A stretch of 64,000 nucleotides of DNA from Phyto melanocephala (taxonomy: Eukaryota > Arthropoda > Insecta > Diptera > Rhinophoridae), in the NCBI GenBank assembly GCA_941918925.1, contig OW799233.1, forward strand, positions 88,170,055 through 88,234,054. Reading direction: 5' to 3'. The position numbers and the translations under genes were made by a program. The notes under the pieces were generated by a model, which ran no database searches, was not told the origin of the DNA, and saw only the letters and a program-made list of their open reading frames with translations. This document shows, one piece after another, positions 22,750 through 32,765 of this stretch. How positions within the stretch are numbered: position 1 is the first letter of the stretch; every line of letters starts with the position of its first letter.

Positions 22750-23350
22750 TACAGATATTTCATATAGATTTTTGTCGAGGTCTAATTGTCTATGACTTTT
22801 TGTGGCCGTATATCGACAATAACGCGGCAAAGGTTGTCCTTTAAGTGGTCAATCATTTCAGGTTTATCGGCATAGACAATCGACTTCACATATCTCCACA
22901 GAAAATAGTCTAGCAGAATTAAATCGCACGATCTTTGAGATTAACTCATGGGTCCGAAACGTGAATTTATGCGGTTACCAAACGTTTCCTTAAATAAATC
23001 AATTGTGGCTCGATCTGTAGGACATGTTATGCCCTCTTTTTAAAATAACAGCTCCTGCACATCATGACTGTTTAATTGATGATCGAAAAAGTGAGTAATA
23101 ATAGCTCTATAGCGGACTCTAACGTTCAACCATCATCGTTTTTGAATAAGTATGGACCAATGATTCCACTCCACTCCAACAGTCAGTTTTTCTTAATGTA
23201 ACGATGTCTTAACATACACTTGAGAATTATCATTACTCCAAATAAGGTTTTTTTTGTTTATTTGCGTATCTATTCAAACAAAAGTGACCTTAATCGCTAA
23301 ACAAAATTCGATTATGAAAAGCGGAATCAACAGCAATTAAGTTTTCAGTC
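22750..23350 (-). pseudogene. Decayed mariner transposase (DD41D-like)
   Basis: Reverse-strand frames give, in order, FHNRILFSD and FCLNRYANKQK (normally FSDEAHFWLNGYVNKQN, first Asp kept), then CDLILLDYFLWRYVKSIVYA followed by DKPEMIDHL (normally CDLTPLDYFLWGYVKS.VYA.KPE). The middle block around the second Asp is badly decayed. Many stops and shifts are present. It resembles the copy at 57.8 kb. Confidence 0.7.
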
Positions 23351-23514
23351 CATTATTCATATATATTCACACATAAATCATTTGACAGCTGACAAAATGG
23401 CCGAAAGTAAAAAAGTGTTGCCAACTCAAATTTGTATACCTCTAAAAAGCACCCAAAACTACTCGATTTGCATTTATCTGGTTTCTAGTAACGACGCAAA
23501 TCAGGGATCATTAA

Positions 23515-24627
23515 CTAAAAGAGGTCACTGAGACTAGATTTTTCTCCTCCAATTGTTGAAAACTCTTATTTATTTAACTTTTTTTACAATAGCTAACACC
23601 AAATATAAAACTAATTTTCTTTATACGTTTTGTGTTGCTTATATTTCCGTTATAGATTATTGCCTGTACTGTATCATAATTTTTTTGCTGCACTGTTTTA
23701 TTGAAATTCCAAATCGTTTTAGTTTTCTATGTCTTGTGTGCATTTCGGCGTCTCTTAGTCATGTTCATTTGACTCGTGTAGCGAAAGTGTTAAATGAGTT
23801 AATTATAAAATTGGGAATAAAAAAAATGAATTAAATAAAATATAAGTTCAGTCAGTGTTTTTTTTTTGATATTATTAAAAAGTGTATTTTTCATTCATAG
23901 GTCGATTGGTATGTCGTTGATTGTGAGTTTTTTTTTTGTGTATGGCATGTTTTATCTAGTTTTTTGTTTAGCTCTTGTTTTTTTCCAACGTTTTAATAAT
24001 GCTTTGGAATCGTTTTAGTTGTTGCTTTTATTGTACATATTTATGATAATATAATTAATATTGAAAAGCTCACGTTCACAGAATGGCTGTGTGTGTCCCA
24101 TGTATGTATATGATCGTACATATGTTAATGTCAAGTTATTGTTTGTTGTAGTATAATTTTCATGTTTTACATGTTTAAGAGTAATTTTTTTTTCTACCTT
24201 TTAGTCGTAATAATCTTTATTCATTCTAACAAATTTTAAAATTTAATTTGTAATTAATTTAAATTTGATAAAAAGAAAGAAAAGAGTTAAAAAACAAACT
24301 TAGAATTCTAAAAATATAATTTGATGAAGTAATGAACAATGGTTTCAAAAACCAATTTTTATCATAAACGCACAATGATTTGTTTCGTAGGCATTCATTT
24401 TAATGACAAAAAAAAAAGGACCTCTTAGGACCTGAAGGGTAATGTATAATGTTTTGTAATTATTAATTTATTAATTAATTTTTTATTTTGGTAATCAGAC
24501 AGTACTTATCCAACAAAAACTTTCAATTCTTTATAAGAAGTAAAAATTTAATAAATATGATCTTTTAAAGAAAAAAATACTTAAATTAAAATATATTCTC
24601 ACAACATGTTGGTTATAATGGTCGCTA
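23515..24627. other. No gene or element recognised
   Basis: AT-rich. A 93-codon frame at 23553-23834 looks like random hydrophobic AT-rich translation and is not called. Confidence 0.4.
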
Positions 24628-25330
24628 CACGCAAAGAAAAAACATAGTTGTTGTAATCATAATCTAAGAGCAACATACTATGATTGAAATATATGATTGT
24701 GGTTAAAACATATAGTGGTTGTTAGTTTTTATTATGTTTAATTAAAGTATCAGACAACAATCATATATATGATTACAATTGAAATCGACAACCTTTGCCT
24801 TTTTCTGTGGCAAATTATTGTGTTTTGCTGTAGCATACACATATTAATTGTACTTACCTTTTTAATTGCAATTTTTTTCCAGTATATTTTTTTACATTTT
24901 CTTGTTGATTTTCAAGTTTCTCCAAATTTTTCAAATTTTTTTTAAATATTTTTGACATCTTAAACTTTTAAAATAATAAATCAGCAAGAAGAATAACAGC
25001 TAAAATCAAATTATTATTAAAAAAATCATAGCTTGATTGCTTTCTATACATACTGCTGTCCGATCTATTATATAATAATTATTTGTAATTTTTAATCCTT
25101 TTAAATATATATTTTTTTGTCAAATTAATTTTTTTAAATCATATTATTTTTAAAGTTTTACAAAAAGTGAACATTAAATGATACAATTCAAACAGCTTGA
25201 TTATTGTGACAAAATATATGATGAAATAAAATAAAAATAAATATTTCCTGATTTCGACAACCAAATATTGTTTAAAATAATATAAAATGACCGTCGTGAT
25301 CATATCGTAACCATTGTTTTTCTTTGCGTG
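24628..25330. mobile_element. TA-flanked MITE with CACGCAAAGAAAAA termini
   Basis: The left end cacgcaaagaaaaaacatag and the right end (reversed) cacgcaaagaaaaacaatgg are both flanked by TA. The element is 703 bp, non-coding, with internal imperfect repeats of atgattgt/catatag type. TA duplications fit a Tc1/mariner-mobilised MITE, but no related transposase is visible here. Confidence 0.7.
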
Positions 25331-25395
25331 TACTCTTTGAAAACATTTTCTAGAGGACTGCTAACATAATTTGACTTTATCTGCAGCATATTGTT

Positions 25396-26190
25396 ATTAT
25401 ACCCTTCACACAGTGAAAAAGGGTATATATAGGTTTGTCATTCCGTGTGAAATTTCTACAATTTTCATTTCCGACCCCATAAAGTATATATTTTCTGAAA
25501 GCTTATGAATAGGGGAGTCTATTAAGCCCTGTCAGTCTGTCCGTCTGTCCGCGTGTATGTTGAAATCAACTTTTTGAAGCCCCCCGACATAGGTTGGACC
25601 CGGGTAAGGTATTAAAATATCAGAAATATTCGGGAGTAGATCGGTATTGAAAATCAGAAACATCGGTACATAAACAACTGAGATATGAGCAAAAACCCAC
25701 GACCACCTCGATTTTTTTTCACAAAAACAACATTACAACAACAACATACATACATACAAACGTGTAACTTGTTAGGGAAAACGTGGCATCGAATCCCAGC
25801 CGAGCCAAAAAAATTTTTTTTTAAATTTTTTTAAAATTTTTTTTTTTAATTTTTTTTTTATTTAATATATTATATATATTTTTATTATTTTTTTTTAATT
25901 TTTTTTTATTTTTTTTTGTTTTATATATATAATATTTTTTTTTTTAAATTTTTTTTTTAATTTTTTTTAAATTTTTTTTTTAAATTTTTTTTATATATTT
26001 TTTTTTTTTTTTTTTTAACATACATACGTGAATTTATAATTTTACAATGGGATTTTTTTTATATATGTATGTTTTTATATGTATGTACGTATTTCATATG
26101 GAATGAATGGTGACACAAACTACTGTTATTGCACGACTACACGTTGTGAAGGGTATATAAGATTCGGCACGGCCGAATATAGCGCTCTTA
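25396..26190 (+). mobile_element. HINE, short-body variant, first of a head-to-tail pair
   Basis: The copy runs from attatacccttcacacagtg through the shared block, gtctgtccgtctgtccg and a T-rich low-complexity tract (about 25810-26025). It ends gtgaagggtatataagattc, hairpin ttcggcacggccgaa and atatagcgctctta. The next HINE starts about 12 bp later in the same orientation. Confidence 0.8.
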
Positions 26191-26201
26191 ATTATTTTTT
26201 A

Positions 26202-26451
26202 TTATACCCTTCACCTGTGGTGTACAAGGGTATATATAGCTTTGTCATTCCGTTTGTAATTTCTACAATTTTCATTTCCGACCCCATAAAGTATATATTT
26301 TCTGAAAGCTTATGAATAGAGGAGTCGATTAAGCCCTGACCGTCTGTCCGTCTGTCCGTCTATCCGTCTGTCCGTCTGTCCGTCTGCCCGTCTGTCCGTG
26401 TGTTGGTTGAAATCAACTTTTAGAAGCAACTATATGTTCCTCAGATCTGTA
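26202..26451 (+). mobile_element. HINE 5' part, interrupted by the gypsy-type retrotransposon
   Basis: The copy starts ttatacccttcacctgtggt with inverted aagggtatatat, then the shared ccgaccccataaag block and an expanded (GTCY)n tract at about 26338-26400, then atcaacttttagaagcaact and gatctgta. It breaks at the LTR at 26452 and resumes at 32766. Confidence 0.85.
26338..26402 (+). repeat. Expanded (GTCY)n microsatellite in a HINE
   Basis: About 14 consecutive gtct/gtcc units with two single-base variants (atcc, gccc). Other HINE copies in the window carry two to five units. This proto-microsatellite position is a known property of mini-me/DINE-1 elements. Confidence 0.85.
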
Positions 26452-26680
26452 TGTAGGGTGATACGAAGGCCGGACTTGACTGACGACAACTACGATTTAC
26501 TTTTGAAAACGACTAAGGCTGCTGCGCATACGGACAAGACAAGAGAGTTAGTTGTAGACAAACACGCAAACAACACGGACATAACGACGGATAATAAACA
26601 CCAATGAATAATTCAATAAATGTTAATAAAAGTTAATAAATATTATCCAAAAAGTGTTGTGTTTCATTTATTTTCCTACA
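26452..26680 (+). repeat. 5' LTR
   Basis: 229 bp with perfect 6-bp inverted ends TGTAGG and CCTACA. It contains several AATAAA motifs near its 3' part (aataaacacc, caataaatg, taataaaag), which can serve as polyadenylation signals. A TATA box is not obvious. Confidence 0.97.
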
Positions 26681-26698
26681 TGGGGGCTCGTCCGAGAT
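26681..26698 (+). promoter_or_regulatory. Primer-binding site, tRNA-Pro type
   Basis: TGGGGGCTCGTCCGAGAT starts directly after the LTR. It matches the 3' end of tRNA-Pro (complement TGGGGGCTCGTCCGGGAT) with one mismatch. The element therefore probably primes minus-strand DNA synthesis from tRNA-Pro. Confidence 0.85.
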
Positions 26699-28473
26699 AA
26701 AAATAAGGAAAAGAGGAAAAGTTTACGTGTGTTAAGACGAGTTTTTTATTTTTATTTACTGAAAAAAAAAATTTAGTATGAAGTGCTCGTAAAGAAAAAA
26801 GGAGAAGAGACAAAAATCGAGCATAGATTATGTGTATTTTTTAATTGTCTATATAAAGAAAAAAAGTGGTGAGACGGTGTTCATAGAGAACAAGAGAGCA
26901 GCAGCAGCAGAGTTCAACTGCTGGAAGAGAGAAAAAAAAAGTGGTGAAGTTGTGTTATTAAAAAAAAAAAAAAAAAAAAAAATTGCCTTGTATATAAAAT
27001 GAAAAAGCAAACACAACTGAAAAAAAAAATCAACTGGCGACAAAAAGTCGTTAATTTGTACACTTTACTAAGAGTGAAAAATAAAATACAAAAGAAGTAG
27101 AGACAACAAAAAATAAACAGAAAAGATCGTTACGAACATACACTCATGCATATTTTGTTGTGATGTGCACAAATGAAAAAGTATAAGTATATAGAACACA
27201 GTGGTAAAGAAGGAAAAAAACAGAAAATCCATTTTAAAAATTAAAAGAAGAACCCTTGAATATTGACTTAAATTTAACGAAAAAAAAATAAATAATTGAT
27301 TGAACTTATGTATGTGAAGTGCTCAGTTTTGTGGTGAAATTTATATACCTATACATTAAAAAGATCAATATAATAAAAAAAAAGAAAATATATAAGGGGA
27401 AAAAGGAAGAAAAAGAAAAAAAACAAGAGCAGACACAACTTAAAAGAAAAAATCAACTGGCGACAAAAGGTCGTTAATTTGTACACTTTACTAAGAGTAA
27501 AGAAGGAAAATAAAAATACAAAAGTAGAAACAATAATAATAAAACGAAAAAAAAACAGTAAAGACCGTTACAGACTCATTCATGGTTATGTATTTTTTGT
27601 CGGGATGTGCCAAATGAAAGTACGGCAGTTAGTAAAAATACAGTGGTAAAGAAGGAAGAAAAATCCATTTTGAGAATAACACATCAAATAATTAATTTGG
27701 AACGAGAAATGAGGCTAAGACGGATTTATTACTAGACGAAGACCAACCCTTGGAGAATTTGGATGAGACTGATGGTGAAATTAAAAATTGAAGTCGATAG
27801 TAAGATTATTTTATTTAATCGAATGTAAATTAATATTACATAATTTTTTCTATTGGAAACTTTTGATTGATTTTAAAATAGGCGGTTACATGAAAACAGT
27901 TTTTTTTGATGATTGAATTTTACATTATTACTTGATTACTTTTTTTTTACTGTCGATATAATTAACTAATTTTGAATTTCGAATGTAAATAAGTTTTTTG
28001 TATTTTGGATTAATTTTGAATATTTTAAATTAATTTTAGAATTTTAAATTACTTGTTTGGAAGACAATTGATTGATTTTAAAATAGGCGGTTACATGAAA
28101 ACAGTTTTTTTGATGATTGAATTTTACATTATTACTTGATTACTTTTTTTTTACTGTCGATATAATTAACTAATTTTGAATTTCGAATGTAAATAAGTTT
28201 TTTGTATTTTGGATTAATTTTGAATATTTTAAATTAATTTTAGAATTTTAAATTACTTGTTTGGAAGACAATTGATTGATTTTTTTTAACTTTAACTGTT
28301 TAATTACAATCGCTTTATTATTGAATTTTCTCAGGTAATATTAGGAACCTTTTAATTTTTTTTCTATTAATTAAAATTGTAATAATTCGGTGAACATATT
28401 GGACTATTTTAATTGGTATATTTAATATTATTTGTTTATTTTGTATTATTTGATATTATATAAATTATCGGAC
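26699..28473 (+). other. Long untranslated leader of the retrotransposon with internal duplications
   Basis: The leader of about 1.8 kb is purine-rich in its first 1 kb and T-rich later. A diverged duplication pairs about 27008-27240 with about 27430-27675; both copies contain caactggcgacaaaa and ttaatttgtacactttac. A near-perfect tandem duplication lies at 27863-28271. No coding region is visible before 28474. Confidence 0.8.
27863..28271 (+). repeat. Tandem duplication of about 205 bp in the leader
   Basis: Unit 1 (27863-28067) and unit 2 (28068-28271) are essentially identical, differing by one T in a homopolymer near 27900. Both contain aaaataggcggttacatgaa and actgtcgatataattaacta. A short third start (attgattgat) follows. 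The duplication must be recent. Confidence 0.92.
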
Positions 28474-31400
28474 ATGGACATTGACACGATTATGACGTTA
28501 GGTGTGGCTGACTTGAGACGAAAGTTGGACGAGTTAGGGTTGGACATACGGGGCAGGAAGGCTGACTTGAGGGAGAGACTGTTAGGACACTATGGACTAG
28601 ACTTTGAGGACGCTAGGGATGGGGAGCGACCTGCCGAAGATGAGTCAAGAGACGTAACACCACCTAGAAGCTTTTATACCCTTAAAGATGTTGAAGACAG
28701 TCTTGTATCTTTCGATGGTACGGGTACGCTGGATATATCTCAGTGGTTATCGGAATTTGAAGAAACTGCAGCTATTGTTAAATGGACGCACCTTCAAATG
28801 TTCGTGTACGGTAAACAGCTACTGAAAGGAGCAGCCCGTTTATTTATAAGAAGCCAGGCCGGTATAAGAGATTGGAATTCCTTAAAAGACTCTCTTGAAG
28901 ACGAATTTGGAAAGACCCTTACCCCAGCAGAAGTTCATCATACCTTACGTAACCGAAAATTGAAAAGAGACGAAACCTTGCTCGAATATTTATACGCTAT
29001 TATGGATATGGGAAAGCACATAAAACTGGATGAAGGAAGTATTATAGAGTATTTTATAAACGGCATAAATGACTCGAACCTAAATAAAGCTGTGCTCTAT
29101 CAGGCAAAGGATATTAAATCGTTGAAGGAGCAGATAAAGGTATATGAGAAGATACGTGCAAAACCAGGATTCTTTAAACGTGGGGCAGCAGACAATAGGG
29201 CCGACGATAAGCCTTTTGTTGCAGTAAAGAAGGAGCAGACCAGGAGATGTTTTAAATGTGGCAGTGAAGATCACTTGGCAAGAAGCTGTACCCATGGAAT
29301 GTATAGATGTTTTAAATGCAATGGACTGGGTCATCGCTCGTTTGAATGTAAGATTAGTTCCTCAGTTAGATCTGTGAAGGGGGAAAATAATCAGGCCAAC
29401 ATGGTAAGAGGAGGTTCAACGTTACTTTTTAAAGATGTACAAATTGCCGGTAGAGCAGTGTCCGCTTTAATAGATACAGGCTGCGATATTTGCTTGATGC
29501 GTAGAGACATGATGCTCACTCTGGAGTTGTTTGACCTTATCGAAGACGAAAGAGTATTGCAGGGAATAGGCCGTAGTATGATAAAGACTATTGGGCGTTT
29601 CGACATAAACATTGTCATAGATGGTATAGTTTTCGAAGTCACGTTTTACGTAGTTCCCGAAAGAGATATAATGCATAGTATTATGCTTGGAAACAGTCTT
29701 CTAGCTAAGGCTGAGGTCGTGATAAGAGGGGGAGCAGCATGTTTCAGAAAACTTAACGCAATGACAGATTATAAGATTGAAGGTGCAAAGTCGCAAGAGA
29801 ATAAGGTCCATCGCAGGAATATGGCTGTTGATAAAACGATTGAGGACACCTTTTGTACTGAATTTGCCCAAATCTGTAAAGCAGCAGAGACGTTACAAGA
29901 TAACGACGAAGTGAACCTGAGTCATCTGAAACCCGCTATTCAAAATGACGTAGAACAAATGATTCAAAATTATCGTCCGGTAAAGACGGCGAAGGCACCA
30001 GTCGAAATGAAAATCATCTTGAAGGACGATATCCCGATTTCGCAACGACCTAGGCGTATGGCATATACCGATCAACTGGTTGTCGATAAACAAATACAGG
30101 ATTGGCTAAAGGAAGGAATTATAAGACCTAGTCACTCAGATTATTCTTCGCCTATAGTATTAGTTTCGAAAAAGGATGGTAGCAAGCGGTTGTGCTGTGA
30201 CTACAGGAAATTGAATACAAAAATAATACGAGATAATTTCCCAATGCCTCTAATGGACGAAGTCATCGATAGATTGCAGGGCGCTAGAGTCTATACTACC
30301 CTTGACCTGGTTAATGGATTTTTCCATGTACCAATCGAGGAAGGATCGAGAAAATACACCTCATTCGTGACAAATAGTGGACAGTACGAGTTTACATACG
30401 TCCCATTCGGAATTAGTAACTCACCAGCAGTATTCACAAGATTCATATCGGCAGTGCTACGTGATTTAATACAGGACGGAACCATAGTCGTATATATGGA
30501 CGATATTGTAATACCGTCTAGGGATGAAGAGGAGGGGAAGGTGAAACTTAGAACCGTATTAGAAAAAGCAGCAAGCAACGGATTACAAATAAAGTGGCGT
30601 AAATGTCAATTCTTGCAAAGAAAAGTAAGTTTCCTTGGGTACGAGATTGAAAATGGGTTTATACGGCCTTCAGAGGAAAAAACCGAAGCAGTAAAAAGAT
30701 ATCCCGTGCCAAAGGATCGGCAGGCCGTGCATCGATATTTAGGTCTTACGTCTTATTTTAGAAAATTTGTGAAGAACTATGCAATAATTGCAAAGCCTCT
30801 TTCTGATTTGCTTCGAAAGGATGTTCCATTTGTAATGAGCGACGAGGTGATAGCTTCATTCCAACAATTAAAGGACGCTCTCATAAAGGCACCTACTTTA
30901 CACCTATTTTCCCCAAACGCAGTTACGGAGGTTCACACGGATGCTAGCAAGTACGGCTATGGTGCAGTGCTGATGCAGGAAGATTCAGAAGACCAGGAGA
31001 TGCACCCTATTCAATACATGAGCCGAAAAACGAAACCCTATGAGGAGAAATACCACTCCTATGAATTGGAAGTTTTGGCGGTCATTGAATCATTAAAGAA
31101 ATGGCGTATCTATTTATTGGCTTTACCTTTTAAGATTGTAACGGATTGTAATGCATTTCGAATGACAATGGAGAAGGATGATGTTCCACCAAGAGTCGCG
31201 CGTTGGGCCATGTTTTTGCAAGAATTCCAATATGAAATCGAGCACCGACCCGCTAACAGAATGAAACACGTGGACGCACTCAGTCGAGTAAACTGTTTAT
31301 TAATAGAGGGTAGTCTGACACATCGACTGCGAGAAGCCCAATTGGCAGACGACAGAACAAGGGCAATAAAACAGGTTTTAATGCGAGATAGCTACGACGA

Positions 31401-32541
31401 CTATTACGTTAAGGGCGATTTGCTATACAAAGATCCCATAAAGGAACTCGTTGTCATACCCGAACAGATGGAGGAGGAAATAATTCGAATAGCTCATCAG
31501 CAAGGTCATTTTAGTGCCAGAAAAACGCAGGATCTCATCGAAAGACAATATTACATCCCAAGGTTGTTGCCAAAGGTGGAAAAGGTTACCAAAAGTTGCG
31601 TGGAATGCATTATTACTGAGTCAAAAGCCGGTAAGAAAGAAGGCTTGTTGTGTCCTATCGATAAGGATTGTAGACCGTTATTGACGTATCATGTGGATCA
31701 CGTCGGACCCATGGAGACTACCCACAAAGCTTATAATCATATTCTCGTAGTCGTTGATGCTTTTACTAAGTTCGTATGGCTCCATCCAACGAAATCTACA
31801 GACGCTAAATCGGTGGTAGAGTGTTTAGAAAGGCAAGCTGCTACTTTTGGAAACCCATCACGAATTATAACGGATCGAGGAACCGCTTTCACTGCCAAAT
31901 CTTTTGCAGATTATTGTGAGGAAAACAACATCCAACATCTCGTCATAGCTACTGGTGTTCCGAGAGGCAACGGGCAGGTGGAGCGAATCCACAAGATCAT
32001 CGTTCCAATGTTGACAAAGTTTTGTCAAGAGAAACCTGTAAATTGGTATCGCCATGTTCGAAAGGTGCAAATGATGATAAATTCAAGTCCACCAAGAAGT
32101 ACTGGATATTCACCATTCCGACTGTTAACTGGCGTAGAAATGAAAGTACCAAACTATCCGAATATTCGCCAACTGATAGATCAGGAAAATATTGACGAAA
32201 TCGACGCTGAAAGAGATGCAGTAAGGGCCGATGCTAGGAGAAGAATTATGAAATTGCAAGCCGAAAATCGCCGAACGTTTAATAAGAATAGAAAGCCGGA
32301 GGAAGAGTACCAACTTAATGACGTTGTCGCCATTAAGCGAACCCAATTCGGTACTGGATTGAAGCTTCGACCAAGATTTTTTGGACCCTATAAGGTAACG
32401 GAAAAATTGGAGCATGGTCGTTATGAAGTTGCTAAAATTGGAGGCCAAGAGGGTCCGAACCGAACCGTGACGGTGGCGGAAAATATGAAAAGGTGGTGTG
32501 CCAATTCGGGGCGAATTGGAGGTCAGGATCGCCGAATGTAG
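28474..32541 (+). CDS. Gag-Pol polyprotein of the gypsy-type retrotransposon
   Basis: The 1355-residue single frame starts at the first ATG, which has a good context (gacATGG). The open frame upstream to 28432 has only TTG. Residues 7-41 match a SAP motif (LGVADLRRKLDELGLD, then KADLRERLL), a nucleic-acid-binding fold. A Gag-like region spans about 75-235. CCHC knuckles are at 259-272 (CFKCGSEDHLARSC) and 279-292. The protease active site is DTG at 334-336. RT spans about 525-705, with Asp611 and YMDD at 674-677. RNase H runs from about 815, with Asp823 (HTDAS). Integrase has the zinc module (His1008, Cys1042, Cys1045) and Asp1075, Asp1134, Glu1170 (DD35E). No frameshift separates Gag and Pol, and there is no chromodomain that I recognise. 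The TAG stop at 32539-32541 lies inside the 3' LTR. All catalytic residues are present, so activity is plausible. Confidence 0.95.
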   Translation: MDIDTIMTLGVADLRRKLDELGLDIRGRKADLRERLLGHYGLDFEDARDGERPAEDESRDVTPPRSFYTLKDVEDSLVSFDGTGTLDISQWLSEFEETAAIVKWTHLQMFVYGKQLLKGAARLFIRSQAGIRDWNSLKDSLEDEFGKTLTPAEVHHTLRNRKLKRDETLLEYLYAIMDMGKHIKLDEGSIIEYFINGINDSNLNKAVLYQAKDIKSLKEQIKVYEKIRAKPGFFKRGAADNRADDKPFVAVKKEQTRRCFKCGSEDHLARSCTHGMYRCFKCNGLGHRSFECKISSSVRSVKGENNQANMVRGGSTLLFKDVQIAGRAVSALIDTGCDICLMRRDMMLTLELFDLIEDERVLQGIGRSMIKTIGRFDINIVIDGIVFEVTFYVVPERDIMHSIMLGNSLLAKAEVVIRGGAACFRKLNAMTDYKIEGAKSQENKVHRRNMAVDKTIEDTFCTEFAQICKAAETLQDNDEVNLSHLKPAIQNDVEQMIQNYRPVKTAKAPVEMKIILKDDIPISQRPRRMAYTDQLVVDKQIQDWLKEGIIRPSHSDYSSPIVLVSKKDGSKRLCCDYRKLNTKIIRDNFPMPLMDEVIDRLQGARVYTTLDLVNGFFHVPIEEGSRKYTSFVTNSGQYEFTYVPFGISNSPAVFTRFISAVLRDLIQDGTIVVYMDDIVIPSRDEEEGKVKLRTVLEKAASNGLQIKWRKCQFLQRKVSFLGYEIENGFIRPSEEKTEAVKRYPVPKDRQAVHRYLGLTSYFRKFVKNYAIIAKPLSDLLRKDVPFVMSDEVIASFQQLKDALIKAPTLHLFSPNAVTEVHTDASKYGYGAVLMQEDSEDQEMHPIQYMSRKTKPYEEKYHSYELEVLAVIESLKKWRIYLLALPFKIVTDCNAFRMTMEKDDVPPRVARWAMFLQEFQYEIEHRPANRMKHVDALSRVNCLLIEGSLTHRLREAQLADDRTRAIKQVLMRDSYDDYYVKGDLLYKDPIKELVVIPEQMEEEIIRIAHQQGHFSARKTQDLIERQYYIPRLLPKVEKVTKSCVECIITESKAGKKEGLLCPIDKDCRPLLTYHVDHVGPMETTHKAYNHILVVVDAFTKFVWLHPTKSTDAKSVVECLERQAATFGNPSRIITDRGTAFTAKSFADYCEENNIQHLVIATGVPRGNGQVERIHKIIVPMLTKFCQEKPVNWYRHVRKVQMMINSSPPRSTGYSPFRLLTGVEMKVPNYPNIRQLIDQENIDEIDAERDAVRADARRRIMKLQAENRRTFNKNRKPEEEYQLNDVVAIKRTQFGTGLKLRPRFFGPYKVTEKLEHGRYEVAKIGGQEGPNRTVTVAENMKRWCANSGRIGGQDRRM

Positions 32542-32765
32542 GGTGATACGAAGGCCGGACTTGACTGACGACAACTACGATTTACTTTTGAAAACGACTA
32601 AGGCTGCTGCGCATACGGACAAGACAAGAGAGTTAGTTGTAGACAAACACGCAAACAACACGGACATAACGACGGATAATAAACACCAATGAATAATTCA
32701 ATAAATGTTAATAAAAGTTAATAAATATTATCCAAAAAGTGTTGTGTTTCATTTATTTTCCTACA
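32537..32765 (+). repeat. 3' LTR
   Basis: The 229 bp are identical, read base by base, to the 5' LTR. The final codons of Gag-Pol run into it. The usual polypurine tract before a 3' LTR is not obvious; the preceding bases are gaggtcaggatcgccgaa. Confidence 0.97.

Larger units (their letters stand above)
21816..23514 (-). mobile_element. Possible pogo/Tigger-like element carrying a nested mariner relic
   Basis: The left end cagtagaaccccaatttgcg, preceded by TA, resembles pogo/Tigger termini. An inverted, diverged copy (acgacgcaaatcaggga) lies near 23490-23507. The region between holds an unrecognised open frame (21928-22320) and a mariner transposase relic (22750-23350). The right boundary is uncertain and the strand assignment is tentative. 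Confidence 0.45.
26452..32765 (+). mobile_element. Complete Ty3/gypsy LTR retrotransposon, young
   Basis: The element is 6314 bp: 5' LTR 26452-26680, primer-binding site, leader of about 1.8 kb, one Gag-Pol frame, 3' LTR 32537-32765. It is flanked by a TGTA duplication (26448-26451 and 32766-32769). The LTRs read as identical over 229 bp and the coding frame is intact, so the insertion is recent and could be autonomous. There is no env gene. The order protease, RT, RNase H, integrase places it in Ty3/gypsy (Metaviridae). I cannot assign the clade. Confidence 0.95.

Noticed and set aside
26849..27043. Reverse-strand frame opposite the retrotransposon leader
   Set aside because: It is the complement of a poly-A/poly-G-A leader. 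Phe-rich translation of homopolymers is not a gene.
28321..28345. TTTTCTCAG followed by GTAATA in the retrotransposon leader as a third ratchet site
   Set aside because: It lies inside the young retrotransposon, the 5' splice site is weak, and there is no CTAAT at the right distance.
29080..32574. Several open frames antisense to Gag-Pol
   Set aside because: They are shadows of the well-supported sense frame, with no domain content.
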